DNA of 64,000 nucleotides from UBA6144 sp964399165 (GTDB lineage: Bacteria > Bdellovibrionota > Bacteriovoracia > Bacteriovoracales > Bacteriovoracaceae). Of this stretch, positions 7,684 to 16,506 are shown piece by piece. Positions within the stretch are counted from its first letter, which is position 1. Every line of letters starts with the position of its first letter. The position numbers and the translations under genes are program-made. The notes under the pieces were generated by a model, which saw only the letters and a program-made list of their open reading frames with translations, was not told the origin of the DNA and ran no database searches. Where the stretch lies: assembly GCA_964399165.1 (NCBI GenBank), contig CAYNPO010000002.1, forward strand, positions 62,001-126,000, given 5' to 3'.

Positions 7684-9225
7684 ATGCGCCACGCTATCGC
7701 CGCCCTCACCCTCTTGCCCTTTTCCGCGCTGGCGCAAAGCCAAGCTGCGCTGGAGATCGCGCGCGCGCAGAAAGAGCACATGGGCCTGGTGCGCGAAGAG
7801 GCCGGTTGCTGGTTGCTGGCTGATCCCCTGACGCGCCTGCGTGGACAGATGGAGGACCTCCTCCGCCACCGCAGCAAGCACGCCGCCGCCACCGGCAACG
7901 TGGCCATTGCAGACCTCCAGCGTCTTGAGGACGCATGCAGCGACCGCGTGACGGTGCAGGCGGCTTCCCGCCGCGCGCGCATGGATGAGCTCGCTTCCCG
8001 GGTGAACGCCGCCGCGACCCAACTGAGTTGGGGTACCTGGCCCTTGCCCATGGGCTCCGCTGCCATCAGTTCTTATCGCACTGGTGCTGCCGAGTGGGAA
8101 CTCGAGAGACGTGCCGAAGCCGCTTTCAAGGCCGTCGACGCCCGCATCACTTCTTGCCCCGCCAACGCCACTCCCCCGCGCGACGCTCTGACTTGGCACG
8201 CCTACCTGCTTGACCATGGCTACCGTTGCACGGTGGCCGAGTACCGCCGCCAATCCGACGCCATCAACGTCCGCAACGGCACCACCGGAACCCAAGATGT
8301 GTTCGACTCCATTGAAAGGATGACCCTCCCCCAACTCAAGGCGCTCTTCCGCAGCGAATGGGCCGACGAGATCCGTTCTGGCAAGGCCAAGATCGCCTTC
8401 GTGCCCCAACTCTCTTACGAGAACGGCATGCTCAGCTCCGCCTTCCCCTACAGCCTCTTCCTGAACCAGACCGAACGCACCGGTTACGACTTCCTGGTGC
8501 GCGAGCTGCGCCGTCTTGGCGTGCGCTCCACCTTCATCGAACGCAACAGCCTTGCCGACATCGAGTCCCAGGTGCTGGAGACTGAGGAGGGCCTGGCCCG
8601 CTTGAATGGCGAGCACATCATCATCAGCCGCTCCATGGGGTCCAAGGTCATGAACTTGGTCAAGCGCCGGGCCGAGGCCCGCGGCGCGGCCGTGCCCAAC
8701 GTGAGGGCGTGGCTGGGCGTGGGCGGTACCCCCCACGGCAGCGTCATCGCCGACTACAAGTCCCGCGCGGACACTTTCTACCGCGGCGTCTGGCCCGCGG
8801 TGTACAAAGCCGTGAACCTACCTTTGCGCGCCATCGGCCGCATCGACCCGCGGGTGCCCGACCACGTGGCCGAGACCGCCTTCGCCGCCCTTGAGCGTCC
8901 GAACCTCGCGACCATGTCCCACGAGCTCGACAGTGTGGAGGGGGATGACCCCACCAGCACCCTCAAAACCATGACGGTGGTGTTCCTCGCCCCGGGCTTC
9001 GAGCGGGCCACCAGCGAAGTGGACCCGGTCTACACCCACATGCTCACCTACGGGCCCACTGAAGGCAGCTCCCCTCTGGCGGGCGCGGCAGTGGATACCC
9101 GGAACTCCGCCCGGCTGTTCTACGACATGGACCACTTGGCGTTCTGGAAGCTCACCCCCCAGCAAGGGTTGGCGCTCTACCTGCGCCTGCTGATCACCGC
9201 CAAGAGGACGGGTTTTGCCTTTTAG
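7684..9225 (+). CDS. Secreted alpha/beta-hydrolase-like protein
   Basis: 513 residues with a signal peptide (MRHAIAALTLLPFSALA) and an AGGAG Shine-Dalgarno. The N-terminal ~190 residues are helical with an unknown role. In the C-terminal half, a beta-strand leads into IIISRSMGSK (~318), which has the S-x-S-M-G shape of a nucleophile elbow, followed by WLGVGGTPHG, a lid-like region and a DMDHLAFWK segment near the end that could supply Asp or His. This suggests a lipase or esterase fold but the consensus is loose. A TGTAAAAT hexamer lies about 65 nt upstream. Another secreted hydrolase is 500 bp downstream. Confidence 0.6.
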   Translation: MRHAIAALTLLPFSALAQSQAALEIARAQKEHMGLVREEAGCWLLADPLTRLRGQMEDLLRHRSKHAAATGNVAIADLQRLEDACSDRVTVQAASRRARMDELASRVNAAATQLSWGTWPLPMGSAAISSYRTGAAEWELERRAEAAFKAVDARITSCPANATPPRDALTWHAYLLDHGYRCTVAEYRRQSDAINVRNGTTGTQDVFDSIERMTLPQLKALFRSEWADEIRSGKAKIAFVPQLSYENGMLSSAFPYSLFLNQTERTGYDFLVRELRRLGVRSTFIERNSLADIESQVLETEEGLARLNGEHIIISRSMGSKVMNLVKRRAEARGAAVPNVRAWLGVGGTPHGSVIADYKSRADTFYRGVWPAVYKAVNLPLRAIGRIDPRVPDHVAETAFAALERPNLATMSHELDSVEGDDPTSTLKTMTVVFLAPGFERATSEVDPVYTHMLTYGPTEGSSPLAGAAVDTRNSARLFYDMDHLAFWKLTPQQGLALYLRLLITAKRTGFAF

Positions 9226-9232
9226 GTCGGTC

Positions 9233-9589
9233 TTACTCAAGAACCATGTTGTCAGCATCGCAGCGGATTTCCACTATGCGACGTACACTGAACATACGCG
9301 GGACAAGGCCAGTCCTGTAGGTTACGGATGATGCGCGGAATGATCTCTGATCGGCGACATGTTCGAACTCCACCTCGAGAGTCCCACCCGCGCCTGGCCG
9401 GTAGGAGAGAATGACCCCGATGCCGTTGGCTTCGGTGAAGCCAGAAAAGCGGCCGTCATGCCAAATTCCTGGGATGACGAAAGCCACCTGTTCCCCCCCC
9501 TCCCTCATTTCGCAAGGGACGTAGGCGTCCTGGCCGTGGGCCAGAGGGATAGACAGCAAGAACGACAGCACGACCGGGTAAGGCTTCAC
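9233..9589 (-). CDS. Small secreted protein of unknown function
   Basis: 118 residues from a GTG start at 9589, which has a GGAGAG Shine-Dalgarno at proper spacing; the protein then begins with a signal peptide (VKPYPVVLSFLLSIPLAHG). An ATG 18 codons or so further upstream would bury that signal. The mature part has two Cys residues (VPCEMREGG and EIRCDADN) that may form a disulphide, and beta-rich spacing. It converges with the hydrolase ending at 9225. No family recognised. Confidence 0.6.
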   Translation of the reverse strand: MKPYPVVLSFLLSIPLAHGQDAYVPCEMREGGEQVAFVIPGIWHDGRFSGFTEANGIGVILSYRPGAGGTLEVEFEHVADQRSFRASSVTYRTGLVPRMFSVRRIVEIRCDADNMVLE

Positions 9590-9727
9590 GAATCTCTCCC
9601 TGTAGGGTTGCACTCCCATTCTAGGGCTACCCGGAAGCCGCGGAGGAAAAACGTGTAAAAAGTACTCGCGCTGTGGAGGGGGCCCAGAGCTCCTGCATAC
9701 TTCCCTTATCCATAATGGGGAGTCCTT

Positions 9728-11104
9728 ATGCGTTTTCTTGCCTTGCTTGGCCTTACCGTTTCTTACGTCGCCATGGCGCTGCCAGAGGCCCGGCTTGGAA
9801 CCCATACCGAGCGCGCCGTCCTGCCCCAAATCCTCAACGCATCCGTCCCATTGGCCCAACTGCAGGAAACCCTTTCCCGCACCCTGGTGCCCGAACTGGA
9901 CGCCCTGTGGGACTCGCGCACCGACATGCCCATGCCCGACTGCCAACCGACCGAGCCGTGCGCGGTCCTGACCCGCCTGGACGGCGCTCACCAGGGGCAC
10001 CCATTGGTGATTTTCCCCGGCTTCACCGGCTACCGGAAGATGTACATAGAAACCGCCTACGACTTGCTGCAGGCCGGTTACGGTCCCGTCTACATCGTGG
10101 ACTTCCGCGGGCAGGGCGAGGGCCAAGGCTCCTTGCCCCAACTCTCCGACTTCGTGGCCGAACAAAACCGGGACGTGCGCACCAACTACGCCGCCGCCCT
10201 CCGTACCGTAGCCGGCCCCCGCGCCGAGACTCTGGGCGCTCGTCTGGCGGGATTACCTATCGGCACCGGCCACATCCGCGAGTTCGCCGATTACGTAGGT
10301 GACGTGAACTTCGCCGTCAGCACCGCCGTGGCCCAGAACCCCGGGGCCAAGGTCCAACTGCATGCCCACTCCACCGGCGCCCTCTCCCTCATGCTGGCCC
10401 TGGGGCAAAACCCCGGCGACATTCCCTGGATCAACCGGGTCCAGCGCGTGTTCTTGGAGACACCGTTCCTGCGCAATTACCAAAGCGACAACCTGCTTAA
10501 GGGGTGGGCCCCCGTCACCGAAACTTTCGCCCGCTTGGCCCCCACCTTCACCGGCCATCGCAACCCAGTCTACGCCGACCGCTCAATCCCCGAGTTCGTG
10601 AGCAAGGCGACTGGCCACTTCAGTCCCGACAACCGCATCAGCCACTCGGAAAACCGTCTGTCCCTTTCCGACGGCATCCGCACCTGGAACGGCTACGAGA
10701 CCGCCGGCGCTACCTGGGGCTGGGTCCGCGCCTCCGTGCGCGCCCACTACGACGCCATCAACCCCAATGCCCGCGTGACCGAACTCAACCAGCGCTTGCG
10801 CAGGATCGGGCTGAACTTCTCCCAAAACGGCATCTCGCTGGTGGCCGTGACCACCGACGTGGACGCCTTCGCCCACAGCCCCTCCACCGTGGCGGTGATG
10901 ACTGAACTGGCCCAGTACGGCGTCGAGGCCCACCGCTGCAACTACGCCGACGCCAAGCATGGGCTCCACCAGGAGTCGGACAGCTACCGCAACCCCTTCA
11001 TGCGCCTGTGGAGCGACCAGAAAGACTTAATCGTTCGCCGCAACTACGCCCGCCGCGGGGAGGCCCCTCTGGCCTGCGCCCCCCTGATCAACCGCGTGAA
11101 TTGA
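9728..11104 (+). CDS. Secreted lysophospholipase-like alpha/beta hydrolase
   Basis: 458 residues with a signal peptide (MRFLALLGLTVSYVAMA). The serine aminopeptidase/PldB-type hydrolase pattern is visible: VIFPGFTGYRKMY (oxyanion region, ~100), VDFRGQGEGQG, then LHAHSTGALS with the nucleophile Ser in H-S-T-G, TTDVDAF with a candidate Asp and DAKHGLHQE with the catalytic His. This fits COG2267 lipases that cut lysophospholipids or monoacylglycerols. A signal peptide is unusual for PldB and places it in the periplasm or outside. A GGGGAG Shine-Dalgarno and a CATAAT hexamer precede it. Probably digests lipid, host or prey; inference. Confidence 0.8.
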   Translation: MRFLALLGLTVSYVAMALPEARLGTHTERAVLPQILNASVPLAQLQETLSRTLVPELDALWDSRTDMPMPDCQPTEPCAVLTRLDGAHQGHPLVIFPGFTGYRKMYIETAYDLLQAGYGPVYIVDFRGQGEGQGSLPQLSDFVAEQNRDVRTNYAAALRTVAGPRAETLGARLAGLPIGTGHIREFADYVGDVNFAVSTAVAQNPGAKVQLHAHSTGALSLMLALGQNPGDIPWINRVQRVFLETPFLRNYQSDNLLKGWAPVTETFARLAPTFTGHRNPVYADRSIPEFVSKATGHFSPDNRISHSENRLSLSDGIRTWNGYETAGATWGWVRASVRAHYDAINPNARVTELNQRLRRIGLNFSQNGISLVAVTTDVDAFAHSPSTVAVMTELAQYGVEAHRCNYADAKHGLHQESDSYRNPFMRLWSDQKDLIVRRNYARRGEAPLACAPLINRVN

Positions 11105-11107
11105 GGC

Positions 11108-11440
11108 TTAGGCCCCGAATCCCTTCAACTTCTCCCCGCCCAGCACATGGAAGTGCGTGTGGTGCACGGTTTGACCCGCGTCGGGACCCAAGTTCGTGAC
11201 CACACGGAATCCCCCCTTCTCCAGCTCCGTGCCGGCCGTGTAGGCCTTGATGGCGGTGAACACCTGCCCCACCGCAACGGTGGACATGCCGTTTACGTTG
11301 GCGGTGTGTTTCTTGTGGATGAAGAGCACGTGGTGGCGGGCCAAGGGGTGCAAGTCGTGAAAGGCCAAGACGTCGTCGTTCTCAAAAGCCTTCTTGCAGG
11401 GGATCTGCCCCATCATGATCTTGCAGAAGATACAGTCCAT
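11108..11440 (-). CDS. HIT-family nucleotide-binding hydrolase
   Basis: 110 residues from ATG 11440, where MDCIFCKI is the typical family N-terminus with its CxxC zinc pair; AAGGAG is 7 nt upstream. The histidine triad HHTHFHV (~95-101) carries the catalytic His. These proteins hydrolyse nucleoside phosphoramidates or dinucleotide polyphosphates in the cytosol. A TAAACT hexamer lies ~15 nt before the Shine-Dalgarno. It converges with the hydrolase ending 3 nt away and is divergent from the 11539 gene. Confidence 0.92.
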   Translation of the reverse strand: MDCIFCKIMMGQIPCKKAFENDDVLAFHDLHPLARHHVLFIHKKHTANVNGMSTVAVGQVFTAIKAYTAGTELEKGGFRVVTNLGPDAGQTVHHTHFHVLGGEKLKGFGA

Positions 11441-11538
11441 GTTACGGCTCCTTGTAGCACAAAGTTTACACTCCGGGCCGGACGGCGCTCCTTGAAATGG
11501 TAGAACCGCACCATTAGTAACGCAACCCTGGAGACGCC

Positions 11539-11961
11539 ATGAAAACATTGATCGCCGCCTGCTTAATCCTCGCTTCCTCCGCCTTCGCTCAAGTCATCCC
11601 CGCTCGCGATTCCCGCCCAGTCGAAGAGCGGGCGCTCGACGCCCTGATCACGGCCAATCCCCAACTGTTCGGCGAATCAACCAACGGTCAGCGGGTCCGT
11701 CTCAGCTCTCTCTTGGCAAAGCTGGCCGTCGAAAGCATCGGAAACAATGTCCGAGGTAGCATCGCCACCACCACGGTCACCTGCCAAGCCACAGACTCCG
11801 CCAACGTGAGCAGGTGTGTGCTGACCATCATCACAAAATCCGCTCAGGATGTGGATGGTTCCTATGTAACTGAGGAAGGCTCGGAGACCGCCTACATCAT
11901 CAGTTTCAGTTTCTCCAATGGCCGCGTCTCGGGCCGCGCCACCATCACCATCGCGGGCTGA
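11539..11961 (+). CDS. Small secreted beta-rich protein
   Basis: 140 residues; signal peptide MKTLIAACLILASSAFA and a GGAGACGCC Shine-Dalgarno. The mature part contains two Cys (TVTCQAT and SRCVLTI) and alternating hydrophobic residues that predict beta strands (YIISFSFSNGRVSGRATITIAG). The stop abuts the convergent murA stop. Family not recognised. Confidence 0.65.
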   Translation: MKTLIAACLILASSAFAQVIPARDSRPVEERALDALITANPQLFGESTNGQRVRLSSLLAKLAVESIGNNVRGSIATTTVTCQATDSANVSRCVLTIITKSAQDVDGSYVTEEGSETAYIISFSFSNGRVSGRATITIAG

Positions 11962-11962
11962 G

Positions 11963-13216
11963 CTATTTGACCCGCTCGATCCGGGCCCCCAGGGCCCGGA
12001 ATTTCTTCTCCAGGTCCTCATAACCCCGGTCCAGGTGGTAGACCCGCTGCACCTCACTGGTGCCGCTCGCCTGGAGCGCCGACAGCACCAGCGCGGCGCT
12101 GGCCCGCAAGTCGGTGCACATGACCGGCGCGGCGGAAAGCTTCTCCACGCCCTCGATGGCGGCCACGTTCCCCTTAAGCGAGATCCGCGCGCCCATGCGC
12201 ACGAGCTCGGGCACGTGCATGTAGCGGTTCTCGAAGATCTGCTCGGTGACCAGGCTGTTGCCCTCGCACAAGCACAGGAGCGCCATCATCTGGGCCTGCA
12301 CGTCCGTGGGGAAACCGGGGAAGGGCGCGGTTTCGAGAATCGCCCCTTTCAAACGGCCGGAGGGCAGCACTTCCACGCCGTCGTCATGACGGCGCAGCTT
12401 CGCCCCCATCTTCTCCAGGGTCTCGAGCACCGACTCCAGTGTCCACGGGGCAAAGCCCGTAACGTCCACTTGGCCGCCCCCCATGAGGCCCGCGATCAAG
12501 AACGTCGCCGCCTCGATGCGGTCGCCGATCACGCGGTAAGGCGCGGGGTTGGGTTTGGGTCTTCCGCCCACCACGCGCACCCGCGACGTGCCGGCGCCTT
12601 CCACTTGAACGCCGTGGTGGATGAGGAAGTTCCCCAGGTCCACGATCTCCGGCTCCCGCGCGGCGTTCTCGATGATGGTCTCGCCCTCGGCGAGCACGGC
12701 GGCCATCATGAGGTTCTCGGTGGCCCCCACGGAGGGGAAGGAGAGCGTGAGTGTCGTGCCCTTCAGTCGCGCGCACTCGGCGAGGATATAGCCTTGCTCG
12801 ATCTGGATGTTGGCGCCCATCTTCTCCAGGTTGGTGAGGTGGATGTCCACCGGACGGGCGCCGATGGCGCAACCACCGGGCAGTGAGACCTTGGCCTTCC
12901 CAAAGCGCGCTAGCAACGGGCCCAACACCAACACTGAAGCGCGCATGGTCTTCACCAGGGCGTAATCCGCCACCAGGTTGGGTACCGAGGACGCGTCCAA
13001 AGTGAGGTCGCGCCCGTTCTTCGTGGTCTTCACCCCCATGCTCTCCAGGAGCTTGAGGATGGTGGCCACGTCATTCAGCTTAGGAATATCCGCAACTGTA
13101 AAAGGTTTTTCGAAAAGCAGGGCCCCCGCCAAGATGGGAAGGGTGGCGTTCTTGGCGCTGGAGACGCGCACGGAACCTTCGAGACGGTTGGGACCGGTGA
13201 TGAGGAGTTTGTCCAT
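11963..13216 (-). CDS. murA: UDP-N-acetylglucosamine 1-carboxyvinyltransferase
   Basis: Transfers enolpyruvate from PEP to UDP-GlcNAc, the first committed step of peptidoglycan synthesis in the cytosol. 417 residues, the normal length. The start MDKLLITGPNRLEGSVRVSSAKNA is typical. The catalytic Cys is present in LPGGCAIGARPVD, so the enzyme should be of the fosfomycin-sensitive type. It lies downstream of prmC (15 nt). A TGA-TATGAC extended -10 element sits 6 nt before the ATG, so a leaderless mRNA in addition to read-through from prmC is possible. Confidence 0.97.
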   Translation of the reverse strand: MDKLLITGPNRLEGSVRVSSAKNATLPILAGALLFEKPFTVADIPKLNDVATILKLLESMGVKTTKNGRDLTLDASSVPNLVADYALVKTMRASVLVLGPLLARFGKAKVSLPGGCAIGARPVDIHLTNLEKMGANIQIEQGYILAECARLKGTTLTLSFPSVGATENLMMAAVLAEGETIIENAAREPEIVDLGNFLIHHGVQVEGAGTSRVRVVGGRPKPNPAPYRVIGDRIEAATFLIAGLMGGGQVDVTGFAPWTLESVLETLEKMGAKLRRHDDGVEVLPSGRLKGAILETAPFPGFPTDVQAQMMALLCLCEGNSLVTEQIFENRYMHVPELVRMGARISLKGNVAAIEGVEKLSAAPVMCTDLRASAALVLSALQASGTSEVQRVYHLDRGYEDLEKKFRALGARIERVK

Positions 13217-13222
13217 GCACCA

Positions 13223-13231
13223 GTCATATCA
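13223..13231 (-). promoter_or_regulatory. Extended -10 element before murA (leaderless candidate)
   Basis: Minus strand TGA (13231-13229) followed by TATGAC (13228-13223), 6 nt from the murA ATG. It lies in the gap between prmC and murA. See the finding on leaderless starts. Confidence 0.35.
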
Positions 13232-14014
13232 TCAGACGGGGCCGCACACCAGGAACCTGGGCGAGCCGGAGAAGTCATTCTCCACGCGGGGTGAAACCAT
13301 TCCTTCGGCCCGTGCCCAAGCGGCGCACTCCCCCAGATGCGCCTCATGCCCTTCCATGTAGAAAGCCCCGCCAGGGGCCAACCTCTCCCGCACCTGCCGG
13401 AAGAGCCGGCGGAAGAAAATCTCATAGGCGTCTTCGTTCACGTACAGGGCCAGTTCCGGTTCATAGGCGTCCACCTGGGGATGCACGCTCCGGCCTTTTT
13501 CCCCAGATGGGATGTAGGGGGGATTGCTCAGCACCAGGTCGAATGGGCCGTCCACGCCCTCCAGCAGGTCAGCCAACCGGGTTTCCGCGGGAGCGCCGAG
13601 GGCGAGGGCGTTCAGCTTGGCCACTGTTAACGCGTCGGGGGAAATATCCGTGAGCACCATGTCCGTCCCACCCCGGTGCTCCAACGCCACCGTGAGGCCC
13701 AGACAGCCGGAACCGGTCCCCACGTCCACGATGCGCGGGCGCTCCCGGAAGCTTTGGAGAAATGCCAAGGCCTTCTCGGCCAACTGCTCGGTCTCCGGCC
13801 GGGGGATCAACACCCGCTGGTCCACCTGGAATTTGCGCCCGTAGAACTCGGCATAACCGAGTAGGTAGGCGAAAGGCTCCCCCCGCAAGAACGCCTCCCC
13901 GTCCCCCCCGATCTCCTGAGCCTCCCGGAGAAAGCGCTCCAGGGTCAGCCCTGGGTAATGGGATTCCAGGAGGGTGCGGTGTTTCTGGTGGAAAGCGCGC
14001 CAGTCCATGTTCAT
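13232..14014 (-). CDS. prmC: Peptide chain release factor N5-glutamine methyltransferase
   Basis: Methylates the Gln of the GGQ motif of release factors using S-adenosylmethionine. 260 residues from ATG 14014 (MNMDWRAFHQKHRTL); ATG 14008 is an alternative. The N-terminal helical domain, RPETEQL, the SAM-binding VDVGTGSGCLGL and the catalytic NPPY motif (LSNPPYIPSG) are all present. The open frame continues to 14209 but that extension is not family-like. Its substrate prfA is encoded just upstream on the same strand, separated by a small gene on the opposite strand. Confidence 0.93.
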   Translation of the reverse strand: MNMDWRAFHQKHRTLLESHYPGLTLERFLREAQEIGGDGEAFLRGEPFAYLLGYAEFYGRKFQVDQRVLIPRPETEQLAEKALAFLQSFRERPRIVDVGTGSGCLGLTVALEHRGGTDMVLTDISPDALTVAKLNALALGAPAETRLADLLEGVDGPFDLVLSNPPYIPSGEKGRSVHPQVDAYEPELALYVNEDAYEIFFRRLFRQVRERLAPGGAFYMEGHEAHLGECAAWARAEGMVSPRVENDFSGSPRFLVCGPV

Positions 14015-14105
14015 CCGAAGCTTTTTTGTCAAACAACCGGTCGAAATTCTCGGTGGCCGTTTCCGGCCCAGGCCAGGGTAATATCCCATGGAAGGGAGAT
14101 GAACC

Positions 14106-14339
14106 ATGAGAAAAACGTGGCCGCTGTTCCTACTGCTCCTGGGGCTTTCCGCCCCCGTGATCGCCCAAGAGGATGAATTCGAGGACGAGGAGTTCGACTC
14201 CATGGACACCGTCCCCCCACCCCCCGCATCCCCGTCCGGCTACGACGGCGGTTCCAACTACAGCTCTCCTTCCGCCCCGCCTCCTCCCATGGAAGGCGAT
14301 GAAGAACTGGACGAGGGCGCCTACGAAGACGACTACTGA
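14106..14339 (+). CDS. Small acidic secreted protein
   Basis: 77 residues: a signal peptide (MRKTWPLFLLLLGLSAPVIA) and a 57-residue mature part made almost only of Asp/Glu, Pro, Ser and Tyr (EDEFEDEEFDSMD; PPPPMEGDEELDEGAYEDDY). Shine-Dalgarno GGGAGATGAACC. It is likely unstructured and could bind cations. It is inserted in reverse between prmC and prfA. No family known to me. Confidence 0.6.
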   Translation: MRKTWPLFLLLLGLSAPVIAQEDEFEDEEFDSMDTVPPPPASPSGYDGGSNYSSPSAPPPPMEGDEELDEGAYEDDY

Positions 14340-14352
14340 CCGTTGAGGCGGT

Positions 14353-15426
14353 CTACAGATCCCCTTCCCCTTGGAGCAGGATCGCCTGGTTGTGGGCGAT
14401 CAAAGGGTCGATGACGTCGTCCAGGGCGCCGTTCATGACGGCGTCGATGTTGTAGATGGTCAAGTTGATCCGGTGATCACTCACGCGGCCCTGGGGGAAG
14501 TTGTAGGTGCGGATGCGCTCTGAGCGGTCCCCGGTGCCCACCATCCCCTTTCTGGCGGCCGCCACCTCGGCCTGCTGCTTTTGCACTTTCATGTCATAGA
14601 GTTTGGAGCGCAGGATTTTGAAGGCCTTGTCCTTGTTCTTGAGCTGGGAGCGCTCGTCCTGCATGGCGATCACGATGCCCGTGGGGATGTGGGTCAGCCG
14701 CACGGCCGAGTCGGTGGTGTTCACGGACTGGCCGCCCGAGCCGCTGGAGCGGTACACGTCCACCCGCACCTCGTTCATGTTGATCTCCACGTCGCCGATC
14801 TCGTCGGCCTCGGGCATCACCGCTACGGTGATGGTGGATGTGTGTACGCGCCCCTGGGCCTCGGTCTCGGGCACTCGCTGCACCCGGTGGACACCCGATT
14901 CATACTTGAGGCGTGAATAAACCTTCTCACCGCTGATGAGGACGATGATTTCCTTGATGCCCTTGTCTCCTTCGGAGAGGGACTGGACCTCGGTGCGCCA
15001 ACCTCTCGTGCCGCTGTACTGGCGGTACATGCGCCAGACATCGGCCACGAAGATGGAGGCCTCGTCCCCGCCGGCACCGGCGCGAATTTCCAGCACGACG
15101 TTTTTCTCGTCGGCGGGGTCCTTGGGCAGAAGCAGGAGCTTGAGTTCCTGTTCGAGCCCGGGCATGCGGCCCTCCAGCTCCGCCAGCTCCTCCTTGGCCA
15201 TGGCCCGCATCTCCTCGTCCTTCTCGTTGGCCAACATGTCCTTGCTGGCGGCGATGTCGGCGGCGGCCTTCTTGTACTCGCGGTACTTGAGGACGATGGG
15301 CTCGATGGAAGAGCGCTCTTGGTTGGTCTGCCGCATCTCCTCCGCGCGGTCGTACAGCGTGGGGTCTGCCAGGCGTTCGGTGAGGGTTTCGTAGCGTTTG
15401 ACGACGGCGTCGAGTTTGTCGAACAC
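14353..15426 (-). CDS. prfA: Peptide chain release factor 1
   Basis: Recognises UAA and UAG and releases the nascent chain from the ribosome. 357 residues starting with GTG 15426 (FDKLDAVVKRYETL follows), the family's N-terminus; the longer open frame would overlap the preceding gene. The GGQ motif lies in GSGGQSVNTT. The start is 4 nt after the stop of the DUF1385 gene, so translational coupling is likely. Its modifying enzyme prmC follows downstream. Confidence 0.96.
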   Translation of the reverse strand: MFDKLDAVVKRYETLTERLADPTLYDRAEEMRQTNQERSSIEPIVLKYREYKKAAADIAASKDMLANEKDEEMRAMAKEELAELEGRMPGLEQELKLLLLPKDPADEKNVVLEIRAGAGGDEASIFVADVWRMYRQYSGTRGWRTEVQSLSEGDKGIKEIIVLISGEKVYSRLKYESGVHRVQRVPETEAQGRVHTSTITVAVMPEADEIGDVEINMNEVRVDVYRSSGSGGQSVNTTDSAVRLTHIPTGIVIAMQDERSQLKNKDKAFKILRSKLYDMKVQKQQAEVAAARKGMVGTGDRSERIRTYNFPQGRVSDHRINLTIYNIDAVMNGALDDVIDPLIAHNQAILLQGEGDL

Positions 15427-15430
15427 GGCG

Positions 15431-16504
15431 CTACTCGAGGAAGTCTTTGAGGGTCGCCCCGGTGTCCTCAACGTCCGCCAGGGCCGCGATGTCCAGCTCC
15501 TCTACGGAGAGGACTTTCGCGCCCGCGTCCCGCAGGTGGTGCTTGTCCTCCAGCAGGAGCACGGTCTTGATGGAAGCCAGGGCCACTTCTAGCTGGTCGT
15601 CGGAGGGCTCCTTAGTGGTGAGCTTCTGCAACAGCATCCCCGGTGCGGAGAGGGCCCGGGCCCAGCCAGCTCCCGGGTGCTTGCCGGCGAGTTTGATGAT
15701 CTCGTAGCTCACGCCCGCCACCGGGAACATGAGGAGGACTTTGAACAGCGCCGCCACCACGTGGCGCGGGATGGTGGGCAGGCCCTGGCCCACTGGCACC
15801 ACCGTGAAGACGGCGGAGAACAGCACGATGGACACCAGGATGAGGAAGAACAGGAAGGAGGTCCCGCAGCGCGGGTGGAGCGTGGTGAAGGCGCGTGCGT
15901 TGGCCACGGTGAGCGCCTGTCCCGCCTCGAAGGTGGAAATCGATTTGTGCTCGGCCCCGTGGTACTGGAACACGCGCCGCACGTCGGGCATGAAACCGAT
16001 CACCCAGATGTAGAGGACGAAGACCGCGCCCTTGATGGCGCCGTCCACGGCGTGGAAGGCGAAGCTGTCCAGGTCCCAGGGCCGCTCCAGCAGGCTCGCT
16101 ATCCAGGCCGTGAGGGCGTGGGGCAGGAACACGAACAGGGCGATGCCGAAGGCGAAGGAGAAGGCCATGGTGAAGAACGTGGCCCAATCCACTTTCTCCC
16201 CTTTGCGGGACTTGTCCTCGCCGGCGGAGACGTTGGCGGAGTAATTCAGCGAAACGATCCCGTTGGCCATGGTTTCCACCAGGGTCAGCACCCCCCGGAA
16301 GACGGGCCTACGGAAGAGGGCGAAGCGCTTGGAGAGGCCGAACCACTGGTCCCGGCGCAAGCGGATTTTGCCATCGGGCGTCCGCACCGCCACCACGAAG
16401 GCGTTGGGTGAACGCATCATCACGCCCTCGATGACCGCCTGGCCGCCTATGGCGGCGTATTGCTTGGCGAGCAGGAGGGAAAGGTGCCGCAGGAAACGTG
16501 CCAT
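15431..16504 (-). CDS. DUF1385 integral membrane protein
   Basis: 357 residues. The start region AAIGGQAVIEGVMMRSPN is the signature of DUF1385, and YHGAEHKSISTFEAGQ and HPRCGTSFLFFL are further family motifs. About five transmembrane helices in the middle. The family is widely conserved and often found next to prfA and rho, as here; its function is not known. ATG 16504 lies 2 nt after the rho stop (TTGAGGATG); a TTG in frame at 16510 is possible. The C-terminal ~50 residues are acidic and cytoplasmic-looking. Confidence 0.92.
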   Translation of the reverse strand: MARFLRHLSLLLAKQYAAIGGQAVIEGVMMRSPNAFVVAVRTPDGKIRLRRDQWFGLSKRFALFRRPVFRGVLTLVETMANGIVSLNYSANVSAGEDKSRKGEKVDWATFFTMAFSFAFGIALFVFLPHALTAWIASLLERPWDLDSFAFHAVDGAIKGAVFVLYIWVIGFMPDVRRVFQYHGAEHKSISTFEAGQALTVANARAFTTLHPRCGTSFLFFLILVSIVLFSAVFTVVPVGQGLPTIPRHVVAALFKVLLMFPVAGVSYEIIKLAGKHPGAGWARALSAPGMLLQKLTTKEPSDDQLEVALASIKTVLLLEDKHHLRDAGAKVLSVEELDIAALADVEDTGATLKDFLE

Positions 16505-16506
16505 CC

